Source: Halichondria panicea (Eukaryota; Porifera; Demospongiae; Suberitida; Halichondriidae). Taken from it: a DNA stretch of 64,000 bases. Below the pieces are notes generated by a model. It did not search any database, was not told the DNA's origin, and worked only from the letters and a program-made list of their open reading frames with translations. The stretch spans positions 2,484,201 to 2,548,200 of the forward strand of contig NC_087379.1 of the NCBI RefSeq assembly GCF_963675165.1, written 5' to 3'. A program made the position numbers and the translations under genes. Below, in pieces: positions 36,561 through 48,221 of this stretch (within the stretch, counting starts at the first letter, position 1; the number at the start of each line of letters is the position of its first letter).

Positions 36561-36979
36561 GTGGAACGCAAAATCAGCAACAATCCGAGTTAATTCGCTA
36601 TTCGATTTGTTAACATGCACGATACTACATAAGAATCGTAATTTACTGGGTGTGTGCGTGCGCATGCACAAATCCTTAGGAATTTCTGCAGGATCTGTAT
36701 ATAATATATATAGGGGTTAATTGCTATGAATTATATATAGTACAATAGATAATTGTGCAGGCGCACATGCATGCATCCATTTTCGATTGCGATACAAAAT
36801 CTATACATACATACACTTCGAGTGTTGCGATAGAAAGAATAATTATAATTATTTACATACGTGCACGAGCACTAATTATAATCTAGCAGATCTCTATATA
36901 CATGTAGATCAAACAATTTAACCATGCAAGCTAACAAAATCAGAGCTTATGTCGATTGCGAACTGGAGCTGGAATCTAA

Positions 36980-38997
36980 TCACTGCCCACCTTGTTGCTG
37001 CAAAGCTGGAGGGTTGATAGTAGTATGTAAAGCCGCAATCATAAGTTTCCCCATTTCAATTTCTTTATCAACTTTATCCAAATCCTTCCACGCTACAAGC
37101 TGACCATCAATCCCATTCGTAGCTAAGTATTCTCTATTCGCCTTCACTAACTGCTCTATGATGTTGTTGGCACCTGCATGGTTTCGATACAGTTTGTAGG
37201 TGATAGCAGCACCGATAAACACGAGGACAGTCTGGTTGATGCTAAACAAGCGTTCGGGTGCATCATCGATAGCCATGTTGATGGGTATAATAACGAAGAG
37301 CCCTACCACAAATACCATAAAACAGGACAAGAAAAATGATATAAGACTCATAATTGTCAGTACAACAGGATGTGGCAATGTATATTCAGGGCAACAACAT
37401 CCCCAAGTCCAAAATTTAATCATTTTGCCACCATTAATGTTAAATCTCTGATGCATTTCAAATAGATTATAGTATGCAGCCTTGAACGTCACATAAAAGA
37501 TGAAAACAGTCACTGCATAGAATATAAAAATGCTAGCAGCATGATGTGGAGATTGGATGAAGCCGATTAGGATGTGGTAAGAGTGAACAACAATACAGGA
37601 CGCAGGTGCTATACCGATATGATACCACTTTCCTTTACGCACACCACAACGTTTACAAATCATTCCTACTACCATGGCTGCAAAAATCAACAAATCGTAG
37701 GCAAGCATGAGCAATGGAATAGAATATTCGAGTTCAAATGCTAAACTTACATCACCGTATTTTGACTCATTTTGATTTAGCTTAAAGAAGATTTCCGAAG
37801 AAACTTTAGTATTCCGATCGATAATTGCTACTATGTCCAATACTATCACGTACACAACAAAGGTTACTGAGCATATCACTAAAATAACAATGTACATATT
37901 CCTTGTTGATACTTTAATGCTGTCCATATCATGTATGTTATCATCTTCTTGGTTGGCATTTCCGTTAGATTGTTCTAGAAATGTTCTTACTTTTTTTAAG
38001 AACCCTTTTGAGTCATTTTCAACTAAATGGTGTGACAGCAAACTGAGAAAAAACATTACGACTATAGGAAAGACTACTTGGAAGGCAAATCCGTAGTTTG
38101 TAAAGTGTTGCCCTTGTACAATTGCCATGTTCTCACCTCTGTGAAACATCTTCAGTGTCATAAGGTTCTCTCCTTTAGCACTGTAGCTATCCGTAATTGG
38201 AGAAAGAATTTTCTGCTGCATTGCAAGCAGCTTTAACTATAAAACAAAAAATGCAGTTGTATATAGTAATAAACAGACATACCTAAACCGATTCATAACA
38301 CTATACATGTAGCCTAATTATAGCTACCGTATTACTATAACTGATGTTTAGTAAGAAGCAAATTTTGTGAGTTTTGATCACTTTGCAATGCCAAAACCTA
38401 TATGCTGGTATACTTGTATGACATCATGATCCTTTCTAGAACACAAAATTTAGAAGGCTTTCCAAGCACCCACAAAATCTTCTAGTATGGTACATATTAA
38501 ACTTTCTGACAAGTATGTATTGACCAGTAATTATCATTATGGCTTACTCTTTGAGTCAGTAGCTTTATCATGTCAGGATCAGCGTACATACAGTCTGGCT
38601 GCAAGTATAGAGAAACCTTTGTCTCCCGGAAATCAGAGTCAGAAAACAGTAGAGATGTGTACTGAAGCGACTGGACAGGTTGGAACAAGTAGAAAGTGGA
38701 CTGTGTCCAAAACCAGGTTTGATTGGGGGAAGTTACAGAATAATCAGTGGAGCCATTTCCAGACATGTTTCTCGTAAAATAGTATGTCACCGTCACAAAA
38801 ACTGGATATGATGTATCGGGTGGGAAGAAGGCACGTTGGAGATTAAATCGATTCTTGTCACTCGCTATTATCTCATTCACAAGCACATCGTAACACTTTG
38901 AGCACACATTCTCTCCTGGTTCACAACTAGTTCCAACATCAGCAGTGACGGATGTAGTCAGAGCCAAAACTAACATAATCACGAATAGTTGTGACAT
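36980..38997 (-). CDS. Unrecognised seven-pass membrane protein, copy B (intact, 568 aa)
   Basis: Exons 38997-38548 and 38236-36980, joined in phase 0. It is closely similar to copy A from signal peptide (MSQLFVIMLVLALTTSVTA) through TM5, and again from PHPVVLTIMSL to the tail. The loop between TM5 and TM6 differs sharply: B has a short stretch (MHQRFNINGGKMIKFWTWG then CCCPEYTL) in place of A's roughly 70-residue Cys-rich loop, and B lacks A's PAPALQQQGP tail repeats. The TM4 motif VHSYHILIGFIQSPHHA is kept. It sits 3' to the plus receptor on the opposite strand, as copy A does in unit I. Confidence 0.82.
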
Positions 38998-39369
38998 TAT
39001 TGTAAGACACTAGCTAATAGATCAATTAAAAGTCTGCACTGTATTATAAATACATCAGGGCCCTAGCCACCAGTCCTGTTAGTCAGGTTTGACCCGACCA
39101 CGTTTTTGATACAAACAGATAATGGTTGTTACTACTGGCAACTATAATATTCATGTACAAGAATGGCACATTACAAAGAAAGATTATACAGGAATTTATT
39201 GTTACAGTTGAGTTAAAAAGATTGCACCTGCGTGATTACCTTCGTGGACGACCAGGTCAATAGAGTCAGTATTGAATGGTGTTAGAGTGTTTAGAAGCAA
39301 AGGTAGATCGGGAGCCTCGGATGCACATTATGGCAGATCTTAAGAGTGAAAATTTAGACTCACCCAGTG
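38998..39369. other. Gap between copy B and the retroelement fragment
   Basis: Contains the upstream region of copy B and a short repeat (CTAGCCACCAGTCCTGTTAGTCAGG at about 39066) related to one at about 35537. No coding exon is seen. Confidence 0.45.
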
Positions 39370-40006
39370 GAGGTGGATCTGTATAATCTTCCTTGCTTCT
39401 CAGATAGTAGAGAAACTAACCTCTTGTAGACGATACTTGCAGCTGGGCCATTCTTCTAGCAGCAGAGAAAACCAATGGGGTAAACGAGCCATGTTCAGTA
39501 TCTCCCTATCTCACCTCATTCTTTCGATAGCATTATAGCAGCAGAGAAAACCAATGGGGTAAACGAGCCATGTTCAATATCTCCCTATCTCACCTCATTC
39601 TTTCGATAGCATTAGGTCTGGGTGGAGTTGTGATAGCAAGCTGTCTCTTCTTTAGAAGCTTTGTGCAACAATATCAAAAAACGAGCGCCCTCCTCATGAT
39701 TGGCTTCCTGTGTTAGAATTGTTCACCATGCAGTTACAGGTTATAGACCAAGTTCTTGTTGCAGTCATATCTCGAATTTCATTATGGCATATCGATGGAA
39801 AACCTCCTCGGGAACAGCTAAGCGCATGCTCAACTGTGAAGCACTTTCCACAAACACAGTGAGAGGGTAAGTTTGGTAGTCACCAACTGTAGCGGAGGCA
39901 GAGGGCATCCCTGAAAGCTCCGTTGTGTAGTTCAAACCAATGCCATGTTCTGTGATGGGTAGAGCTGATAACCAACTTGAAGTTTCTTTCTCGGAGAAGA
40001 TTTTTG
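39370..40006 (-). mobile_element. Degraded C-terminal fragment of a retroelement ORF
   Basis: On the minus strand, in shifting frames, I read SSWLSALPITEHGI, NGAFRDALCLRYSW, LPSHCVCGKCFTVEHALSC, RGGFPSICHNEIRDMTAT and EHGSFTPLVFSAA. From memory this order belongs to the region after the reverse transcriptase of a non-LTR or related retroelement common in sponges and cnidarians; the CxC...H...C part looks like a zinc-binding segment. At least two frameshifts and several stops show it is dead. A 73-bp segment (CAGCAGAGAAAACCAATGGG) is tandemly duplicated at about 39458 and 39538. It replaces the 3' part of the unit III receptor exon. Confidence 0.65.
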
Positions 40007-40335
40007 TTGTAAAAGGCATAAGGAGAGGTGGCAGTGGCATTAACGGAACGTGTCCATCGATAAAACAATGGCTCGTCTGGTTGAGGGGAGATGCTGCAGT
40101 AGAGAGGCACTGAGTGGTATGGAGGTGTCAGTTCATCGTTGAAGGTGGAGATGGTCACTTCATAGACTTTAGGCTGCTGAGCTGTGATTAACACGACGGG
40201 GAATAGATATTATTACAACTATATAGCTTACAGGGTATCTGTGTTGCGAGTTAGAATCCACAATTGCTACTCACCTTTAACCAATTTCAGTGTAATAGCT
40301 ACATATATAAGTACTATAACATGTGTCCACTTCAT
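40007..40335 (-). pseudogene. Unit III Ig/SEA receptor, remnant of exons 1-2
   Basis: Exon 1 (40335-40275) still encodes the signal peptide (MKWTHVIVLIYVAITL) and exon 2 (from 40181) reads AQQPKVYEVTISTFNDELTP up to TSPYAFY, with an in-frame 15-bp loss relative to units I and II. At about 40006 homology stops and retroelement sequence begins. None of exons 3-9 is present, so only half of the first Ig domain survives. Confidence 0.85.
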
Positions 40336-40813
40336 GACCACTGCATGCATATGCACGGGGTTTGATCTCTTTCACTCTACGTCTTTTTTTTATGTTCACT
40401 GATGCAGATAACTTTACTTCAATGCTAACGTGCAGTTTCTGTACTGCTCTATGACTAACCAATGTTTAGGTGTGTTGTAGTCTGTAGACACAACTTCAAA
40501 AGGTAGTTCTAATTTTCATGCCTCAGAGCATGGATTTTGTCACAGCCCAAGTTGAAGCCATGTGCATATGTCACTTTTCTTTCTAAAACACCATTGCTGT
40601 ACTTGTACGTAGCTATAAGCGCTTCCTTTACTCTAATTGAGATGCTTTGGGTATATGCATCACCGTTGCCAGTTTTTGGGAATGCTGCATTTTTGTGGTT
40701 GTTGTAGCAATGTGTTGACTCAGCTATTCACAAAAACTAAATTTTCCAGCACCCTCCCAGATAGAGCTACACATTGTCAAACTGTAGCTAGCTAGTACAG
40801 TGACTGTGCAGCC
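40336..40813. promoter_or_regulatory. Unit III copy of the divergent intergenic region
   Basis: Closely similar to 13030-13505, with no transposon insertion. It should drive the intact plus receptor at 40814. Since the minus gene is now a remnant, this copy shows what is retained when only one direction is under selection. Confidence 0.5.
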
Positions 40814-43800
40814 ATGGCTCCCAGACTCATCACTGTGGTCCTGGCCTTGTGCTGCTGTTCCCATGGAGGTGAGCAGATGTGAATATGTTTATAGAGCCCA
40901 TTGTTTGACAAAAAGAAATGTATAAGCAATGAATCACTTTAAACCTTAAACCTCATTATGACAGTACCGCCTAGAAACAGTATTTAGTGGTCAGATCTTA
41001 CCAAATGTACGTGCACCACCCACACACATGCACTCCTTGCCTGCAGCAATTCTCTCTGAACCAACGTCACAGATCGCATTCGAGGGTGAAGTTTCCGTCT
41101 TCAGTTGCCACTCGAATGAGACTCTCTTCTGGCAGATAAATGGACAGATATACGATTTCTCACTGGCTAGCGATTTGAAAAGTAGAGGCTTTGTCTTCTC
41201 TGATACGTACGACGAAGGATCGGTTGTTCGGAGCATTTCTGTGGTTGGTAACAAAGAGACAAACAACACCCTCATCACGTGTATCAGTGTGGACCAAGAC
41301 AATCGTGTCATTATCAGTGGAAATGCAACACTCACAGTACTAGGTGAGTTTAATAGGGCAGTCGTTTTAAATTAACCGTGAAGCCTTTTCTCCCGTAAAA
41401 TTGATCAAACTATGTATACCATATTCAAGAAGCCCGTGTAAATGTAACTCTATATAATTGTAGTTGTTGTACTTCTCAGAGTATCATCATTAAAATTATA
41501 TCATTCAGAGCATAGTTGGATTTTTATGGAATGTTATCAGTGACAATAATACCCACCGGAAAATTCTACCCGAAACTGCAAAAAGGACACTGAATTTGAA
41601 GTTACAAAATTAGACCCCCCACAAAAACGTACCCTCCAGAAAATCATACCCATGCACACACGAAAACAGACCCTCGAGAAGATCATTGAGATCTACCTGT
41701 GCACAAAATCATAACCTTGCGCGCACAAAATTATACCCTCCAAACGTCGCACCACCCCCTTCCTAGTCTTGCAAGCCACGTCCCTTAACGGAAAGAAGGG
41801 TCTAGTTGTCCCAGTGGAATTTTACCTGTGGAATTTAGCTATCAACACGCCAATATGTGGGTGTGGTTTTAAGATATGAGTGGGTGGACGATGACGTTTC
41901 AGAAATCTACAATCTGATTGGTAGCACCAACACTGGCACAGAGAACAACTCCTTTTTTCTGTGAAGGGGCATGGCTTGCAAGACTATAGGGGTGGTATTA
42001 TGATTTTGGTATTGTTTCTGGAGGTCTGTTTTTGTGTGTGCGCAGGTATATGATTTCCTCGAGGGTAATGATTTTTGTGAATGGTGTATTTTCTCTGTTA
42101 ACTTTTGGGTATGATTTTCTGGAGGGTATGTTTTTGTGGGGGTCTGATTCTGCAACTTCAGCAAATTCAGTGTCCTTTTTGCAGTGTCATCATATTTAGG
42201 GTAGGTTTCTGGTGGGTATTATTGTCACTGATAACATTCCATAGATTTTCTATTGTGAATACTGTTGTGACACCTCTGTTATGAAGAGACCACTTCCTTA
42301 TTGAAAGTATCCCCCTCTAAATCAGCCCGTAGCCATTATGCTGTTCACGCCACATAAATACTAGTAATGTAGAATGTAGAGCATCCAATCTCGTAAATAT
42401 GCATACTCATTCCACGCTGCAGGGTCCCCGTCCAATGTGACTCTAACTCTGACGGATTCTAACTCATTCAAGCTTACATGGCAGAGTCCGTCCACACCTG
42501 TTGGCTATGAGCCCCATAACTACACAGTAACCGTGCAGTACAAAGACAGTGCCACTCTGACAAACACGGAATCATTTACTGTACAAAGTACCAATGAAAC
42601 TGATTATGTGTTTGATTATGCGGTGTCAACTGAGCTGTCAAGCTGCTCGCAGTTTGTGTTTAGTGTTGTTTCAAGTGGCGTGATGGGTGACAGCCAACCA
42701 GTTAGGATGACCTGGGAAATGCCATTGGGTGAGTGTACACCTTTGAATGACCTTTTCGTGTTTTAGTATTGTGTATGTAGAGCTCATGCATACTGAAAAC
42801 TATGCATTGTGTTGTACCGCTATGTTGTCACTCATTATCTTATCAGTCCTATAATTTTAGGATTACCATAGTGAAAGTTCTCATGACCTATACTAGCCTC
42901 CTTCACTAGCCTCCCCTGAAGAGTAGGCCTGCTACTGACTGCTTGCGCATGCGCAACATTATTGGATATTTGTTCCCGTAGAATGTCCTATAATACTGAA
43001 TTTATCACGAAAATATCCTGGCAAAGTATTGAACGTCATACACAGAGCTATTTAGCTAGCTAGCTAGCTACAGACAGAGCTGTAGTTTTGTTGTGCAGCT
43101 ATTTTCTTTCTGATAGAGTCAGCAGCAGTAGTATAGCAGACTTTCACCAAAGTTAGTATTAGATGGGCGTGGCCTGTCCACTAGGCTTTTGTCAGCTTTC
43201 ACTCCCTTTAGACGATTGTCATCCACACTGTTGCAGGCTGTGGGTATTTTGTTAGCATAGCAGGCTACGGGTAGCTATCAGCTCTTTCTTAGAAACCTTC
43301 AATCAAACACTTTCTATCTACTTCCTTCAATCCACTTCTGTTTGTTGTGACGTCGTTGTTTTACTGAGCATACACGTTGTTATCCTGCGTTAGCCAGTAT
43401 CTGGCTAATGGTTAGCGCATGCGCAAGCAGTCGATAACTGGCCCTCTCTTCAAGGAAGAGCGGCTTGGAATCGAGGCTAGACTTATACAAGATAAGCACG
43501 ATTGGTTGGTAGTAAACTCATACAAATTGACAACAGAAGTGGCTCTTGTATAGAGTACAATCATCCTGTTTATACAGGTTTATATATGTAGTAAAGGCCC
43601 TGGACAACTTTCTCTTACAATTATTATTTGGTTTACATGTATGTGGTAGCAATGTTTTGTTTTAATGCTTTCTCTCTTTCTTGGTGTAGATGCTAGCTCC
43701 CCCATTGAAGACCTTCAGTGCCGCCTGCAGCTCAACAGGGATGACAGCATCACTGCACTGGTCCAGTTTACAGTGAGTGTACATTGTGAGAGTGCTTTAT

Positions 43801-44965
43801 TAATTAGGGGATTTCCCAGGTACTATTTGCAGCGCTGCCCTTTTATGGTAATGATAACAACAGTAGCAGGAATGTACAGTATTACCTAAGGCTGCTCCAT
43901 TGAACAGCCCTATAAAAAAGTTTACTAGAATGCAGAAGTGCACTATAATTATTTGTTCCCAGATTAAATTGTGACTAGAAATTATTATTTATATAGCTCT
44001 AACCTGATCTACTGCTCACACACCCACACCCACTAGAGTTTCGTAGAGAGTGGGCAGGGGTGCCCTGGGATTTCCCACCCCCAGCCAAAATTCCCCCCCT
44101 AGAAATCTGAAAAACTAATAATGATGTCATAACAAATGTATCCTTAAAAACGTCTACTATTAAAAGAATTAATGGTAAAATGTCATGATTTGAAACACAA
44201 ATTGCACCCCAGATAATAAAAAAATGTTCCGGGGAACGACCCCCGAACCCCTGAAATATAAACGTTTCCATCTCCCAGCTAAAAATCCTGTATGAAACCC
44301 TGCCCACCCAACCACATATACACACACACAGTTCCCAGATCTCTGCCATTTCCAGTCAGCCAATTACTCGTTTTCCCTCTCTTCTGCCGTTACTAACAGT
44401 GCCCCAGTGGCTAAGTCGGACACGCTGACCTTTGTGGGCGGGGCAGACAGGGACGTTGAGGGGCAGCTGGGTGATTTGAAGCTGGATCTGAGTGTCTATT
44501 ATCGAGTGAGGGTGAAGAGTCAGCTGGAGGGTGGAGAGATGATTAATGCACCAAGTACTCTCTGTAACTCATCAGGTATAGAGTTGTGTGAGTCCTAAAA
44601 TGTTTTTAATTATTAGTTTCACTTACAGACATTAGTAGGACAACACCATCTATTGGATCCCTATCTGTGCCCACTGGTGGTAAGCAATGACTATAGAGAG
44701 ATTATCTATGAACCACAAACATGCATAATAATGACTAGCAGTTTCATTACCTAAAGCCATTGCTTGGCAACTAGCTGCTTAGTCAGGCTTCATTGTGGGT
44801 TCAGTCTATCACATCTATATGTGGGCAAGCAAGGAATTTTTTACCTTTGCAGGTGACCAGTCGGCTCTTCTGGTTGGCATAGTGATTGGCTCTGTTTTTC
44901 TGTTTCTTACTCTAACTGTTTATGTGGTTTCATTAGTGGTACTGTGTACGTGTATGAAAAAATGA
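40814..44965 (+). CDS. Ig/FN3 single-pass receptor with minimal tail (unit III, intact, 358 aa)
   Basis: Exons 40814-40868, 41047-41343, 42423-42728, 43690-43776, 44408-44575, 44629-44679 and 44853-44965 keep one frame. Compared with unit I, three codons are missing from the signal peptide (MAPRLITVVLALCCC), the exon 5 15-bp duplication is absent, and the tail ends CMKK because CGA has become TGA. The V-like Ig and FN3 exons are nearly identical to unit I (for example IRGF versus SRGF, and RVTWEM versus RMTWEM). As in unit I, the frame requires the exon 4 donor at GTGA|gtgtac. Introns 2 and 3 have each gained a transposon. Confidence 0.82.
41526..42242. mobile_element. Long-TIR fold-back element in intron 2 of the unit III receptor
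   Basis: ATGGAATGTTATCAGTGACA at the left faces TGTCACTGATAACATTCCAT at the right, with arms similar over roughly 250 bp but diverged (ACCCTCCAGAAAATCATACC against GGTATGATTTTCTGGAGGGT). Unit I has an empty site (TTGGATTTTCTATTG at about 14228). An imperfect 8-9-bp duplication (GGATTTTT / AGATTTTCT) borders it. Such long arms suit a Mutator-like or fold-back element. Confidence 0.82.
42894..43479. mobile_element. 586-bp TIR element in intron 3 of the unit III receptor
   Basis: Ends begin TAGCCTC on both strands and share GACTGCTTGCGCATGCGC further in. The 9-bp target duplication is GACCTATAC (42885-42893) and GACTTATAC (43480-43488). Unit I has the single site GACCTATACAAGATAAG at about 14870. 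End sequence (TAGCCTCGAT) and duplication length match the element at 61608-62700, so both probably depend on one transposase family, with this copy older judging by its TIR divergence. Confidence 0.85.
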
Positions 44966-46609
44966 AAATAGCCTTTTTTAAAAATATTATCATGCTTTTT
45001 GCCTAAATGTTAGTCCTACTACATTTTGTATAGTGATTGCATGGCTTTGTTTTTCTGTTTCTGTTTCTGGGGTTTCATTATTAGTAGTACTGTGTACGTG
45101 TATATGAAAAAACGAAAATAGTATTTCGTGTTAGTACCTTTTTTAAATTATTCATGCTTTTGGCTAGTCATATTGTCTGATAAGAATTGAATAGTGATCA
45201 AATGTACCATCAGAGGAGGTCCGACATGTGTGCATGAATCACTACAAGTAATTGGCCTGGATGTTGTCACGTGACTGCGATGACATCAATGCACTTAACT
45301 TGTAGTGATTCGTGCACGCATTGAATAACCCCCACATTTTGTGACATGCGTGTGTGTGTAAATATTAACTGTGTGAGGGAACTACACAATTTGATGGAAT
45401 ACTATTTTGACTACTATATAATTATAGCTATTAATTAGGACAGTTCTTGAAATAATACGCTGTATTCTTATACCCCTCGATTCCAAGCCGCGTGGATATA
45501 GCCAGAGCAGGACGGTGGCTGGGTAGACAAGTTAACCTCAATTCCAGGGGGGGTCATTTAATTAAATGACTTTGTACATGCATTCATGTACAATGCATTG
45601 GCATTAAATTTATAAACCTAATTGAGTTCTGTAGTCACAACCATCCATTCTTCTTACCATGCACCTTCGATCCACATGCACCCACAAATTAATTACGCCA
45701 ACGCACAAGGTGAGTACTCTGCTGTGCAGACCATCTTGTTCAATTGATCGCTGTGTCATCATACACATCCCATGCACTGACCTCTCTATTGATCGTCGTG
45801 GTCTTCTCATATGAATGGAATTGTGCATGGATACATGCATGCAGTTACAGCGTGTGGCCACGCATGTGTTGGGCCATAATTAGTTATCATTAATTATTGA
45901 CCAGTGACAATCTTCAGTGCATGGTTGAAGCTTATGGGAATTTTCCCTAGTATATATAGTCTCCCTTGGCATCATTTTTTATTGATAGAAGCTGGAATGC
46001 GAAATATGGAACGGAATATAGAATGACAAAATTAGAGACCTGCATGCTGAATTGCTGATGGTGCTCTGCATATGCAAGTATATTATACTATATAGTGCAT
46101 GCAGTATGACGACACGAAGCTATAGTCGGAAGACTATTATGAGGAGTAAAAAAGTAGACTGCATGCTCATGCAGTAGCTAGTTCAACATTAAAGCTCTGA
46201 GACATTTTATAATAATAATTATACGTGACGGGCCTAACCCTTATAGCGAAGTAATTATGCTGTGCCCAAAACAATTAAGGTTGTGTGTGAAAATTATATA
46301 GGGCACTCCAAACCTATACCTTTCTTCTATCTGCATGCCTGCAAAGGTTTGCCCTTTACACAATTTGTGCGTGTTGAAGAGACACACCGAACAACATTTT
46401 TTGGGTGGCGGAGAAATTATCAACCATGTACTCAAACTAAGCCATCTTGGTATCGAGCTATAAAGATACTACTTTGCACATAAAATTTTGATTTCACAGC
46501 ATGTTGCATGGCTGTAATCATCACATGACACCCTGTGGGAATGAGGAGCAACAACTTGCACACACTGTTGCACATGTAGTGGAATAAAAAACAGTTTCTT
46601 TATTGAGAG

Positions 46610-46821
46610 TACCGTATAGCGGGTAATTTTCGGGGGACAAAATATTCGTGGTTCAGCAATATTGAGACATTTCGTGGGTAATATTTTCGTGGTTGGAGCT
46701 TGCACTGCATGTATAAAGGTAGGCAAGGTCGCTTCATTCATGGGTAAAATATTCGTGGTCAGATCTCCAACCACGAAAACCACGAATATTTTGCCCCACA
46801 AAAATTACACGCTATACGGTA
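46610..46821. mobile_element. MITE of the TACCGTATAGCGGG family (unit III flank)
   Basis: TACCGTATAGCGGGTAATTT faces AAAATTACACGCTATACGGTA. It splits flank sequence that is continuous in unit I near 18240-18290, giving another filled/empty pair. Non-coding, 212 bp. Confidence 0.78.
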
Positions 46822-47412
46822 TATGAAATGTGGAATTTTGTTGACTCTGCAACTCACTGTACATGTATATAGGTATATGGCAAAGGCACTTGTTGTACAG
46901 TTAACTAATTACAAGTGTTCACCAATATATGCATGCCCATATAATTATATTCTGTTCCATATATATTCCATTCCATTCCGTATTCCAGCTCTAGTACACT
47001 ATAATATTAATGCTCTCCCCTTTATACACTATAGCTGTAGAATCCCACTATATAGTATATTATCCAAGAGTTCAGAAAATGTTTGTTAGCATGTGCCTAT
47101 ATACCTCTCTTTTTGTGCTTGTGTGCATGTGTGTTAATTGTGTTATCCTATAACTATACTCAACAGTCGCATTGCAAGTACATATACAACTATAAGAGCT
47201 TCACGTTTTTTTTTTAGATTGGTCTTATTTGGAGATGCATTATAGTATAGCAGTGGCATAGGAAGGGGGCCCCCCCATCTTTCTAGGCTATTATTAGTAC
47301 AGATGACTTCTATAATGTTCCATTCAAAAAACTAGAGCCACCCCATTGATAAATTGCTTCCTACGCCACTGCATTGTGCGTGGACCAGATCTATAGACTA
47401 TTAATTGATACC

Positions 47413-47746
47413 AGAGGAGGCTGGAACCACTTGACCTTTAATTATGGTCATGCACTAATTGGATTTATCCAAACTTCTCTTGCAGACTACTTCAATTTAG
47501 TGTCTGCAAATTTTGCTCAGAAGCAGAGATACACGTATCAAAGCCAGCTGTGCGGCAACCTCGAGAACAAACCGCTCATGATATTGAGGCTAGTACAAGA
47601 GGAAGACTTTCGATTGTAGCTATCTCTGTTTCTGCAAAATTGACAAAATTAAAATTTGACCCCCCCTGCAAAATAATGTTTTTTTTTGTTTTTTAAACTT
47701 ACAGACATTAACAACTAGCTAAGGTCAAGTGGTTCCAGCCTCCTCT
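47413..47746. mobile_element. TIR element with AGAGGAGGCTGGAACCACTTGA ends
   Basis: A 26-bp inverted end is visible (AGAGGAGGCTGGAACCACTT against AAGTGGTTCCAGCCTCCTCT). Length is 334 bp. The inner region has short frames only. A related pair of ends (CCAGAGAAGGTTGGAC / CCAACCTCCTCTGG) borders about 56680-57122. Confidence 0.6.
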
Positions 47747-48221
47747 GAGTTGATACAATAAATTTGTTGCTTCAGTTTGATATTGTAGATAAGAGGTTAT
47801 TTTTATTTCATGTAATAATATGTCGGTTTCAGCGATACATTTCCACGATACATTTCTACCGTCTGAAATATTATTCAATGTTAATTACCGTTATCACATG
47901 CATGCCACCTCTCTCGTATTACCTTTTACAATGAGTTGGATACACTTTGTGCACCGTGGCACTATAAGTTCAGCCTTATGAAGCCTTTCTGTGTCCTGAA
48001 AGTGAATGGGGATTTTCCCTGGTACTCCCCCTGACAATGCCACCCATTAATAGTACAACCTATATATAGGCCTGCCCACAGTATACTTATGATGGTTAGA
48101 CAATGCAAATGTGGTTGCCTTACATGTACAAAGCCTTTCTGTGTCCTGAAAGTGAGTGCATGGGAATTTTCCCTGGTATATTATACTCAGTCCCCCTGAC
48201 AATGCCACACATTATAATAGT

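Larger units (their letters stand above)
31641..36979. repeat. Duplicated 3' flank of unit II with inserted repeats, no gene
   Basis: Begins with the degraded echo of the last exon (31700-31800), then flank shared with 17880-20700 and 44980-47000. It contains the TIR repeat at 32181-32692, the pogo-like repeat ends at about 33400-33740, a local inversion (33172-33346), the MITE at 35842-36050 and a GT/GC microsatellite at 36499-36560. A segment with CTAGCCACCAGTCAGGTTAGTCAGG at about 35537 recurs at about 39066. Open frames here are short and unrelated to any family I know. Confidence 0.6.

Noticed and set aside
36444-36720. Cys/Val- or His/Thr-repeat proteins over 36490-36720
   Set aside because: Translations of the GT/GC microsatellite.
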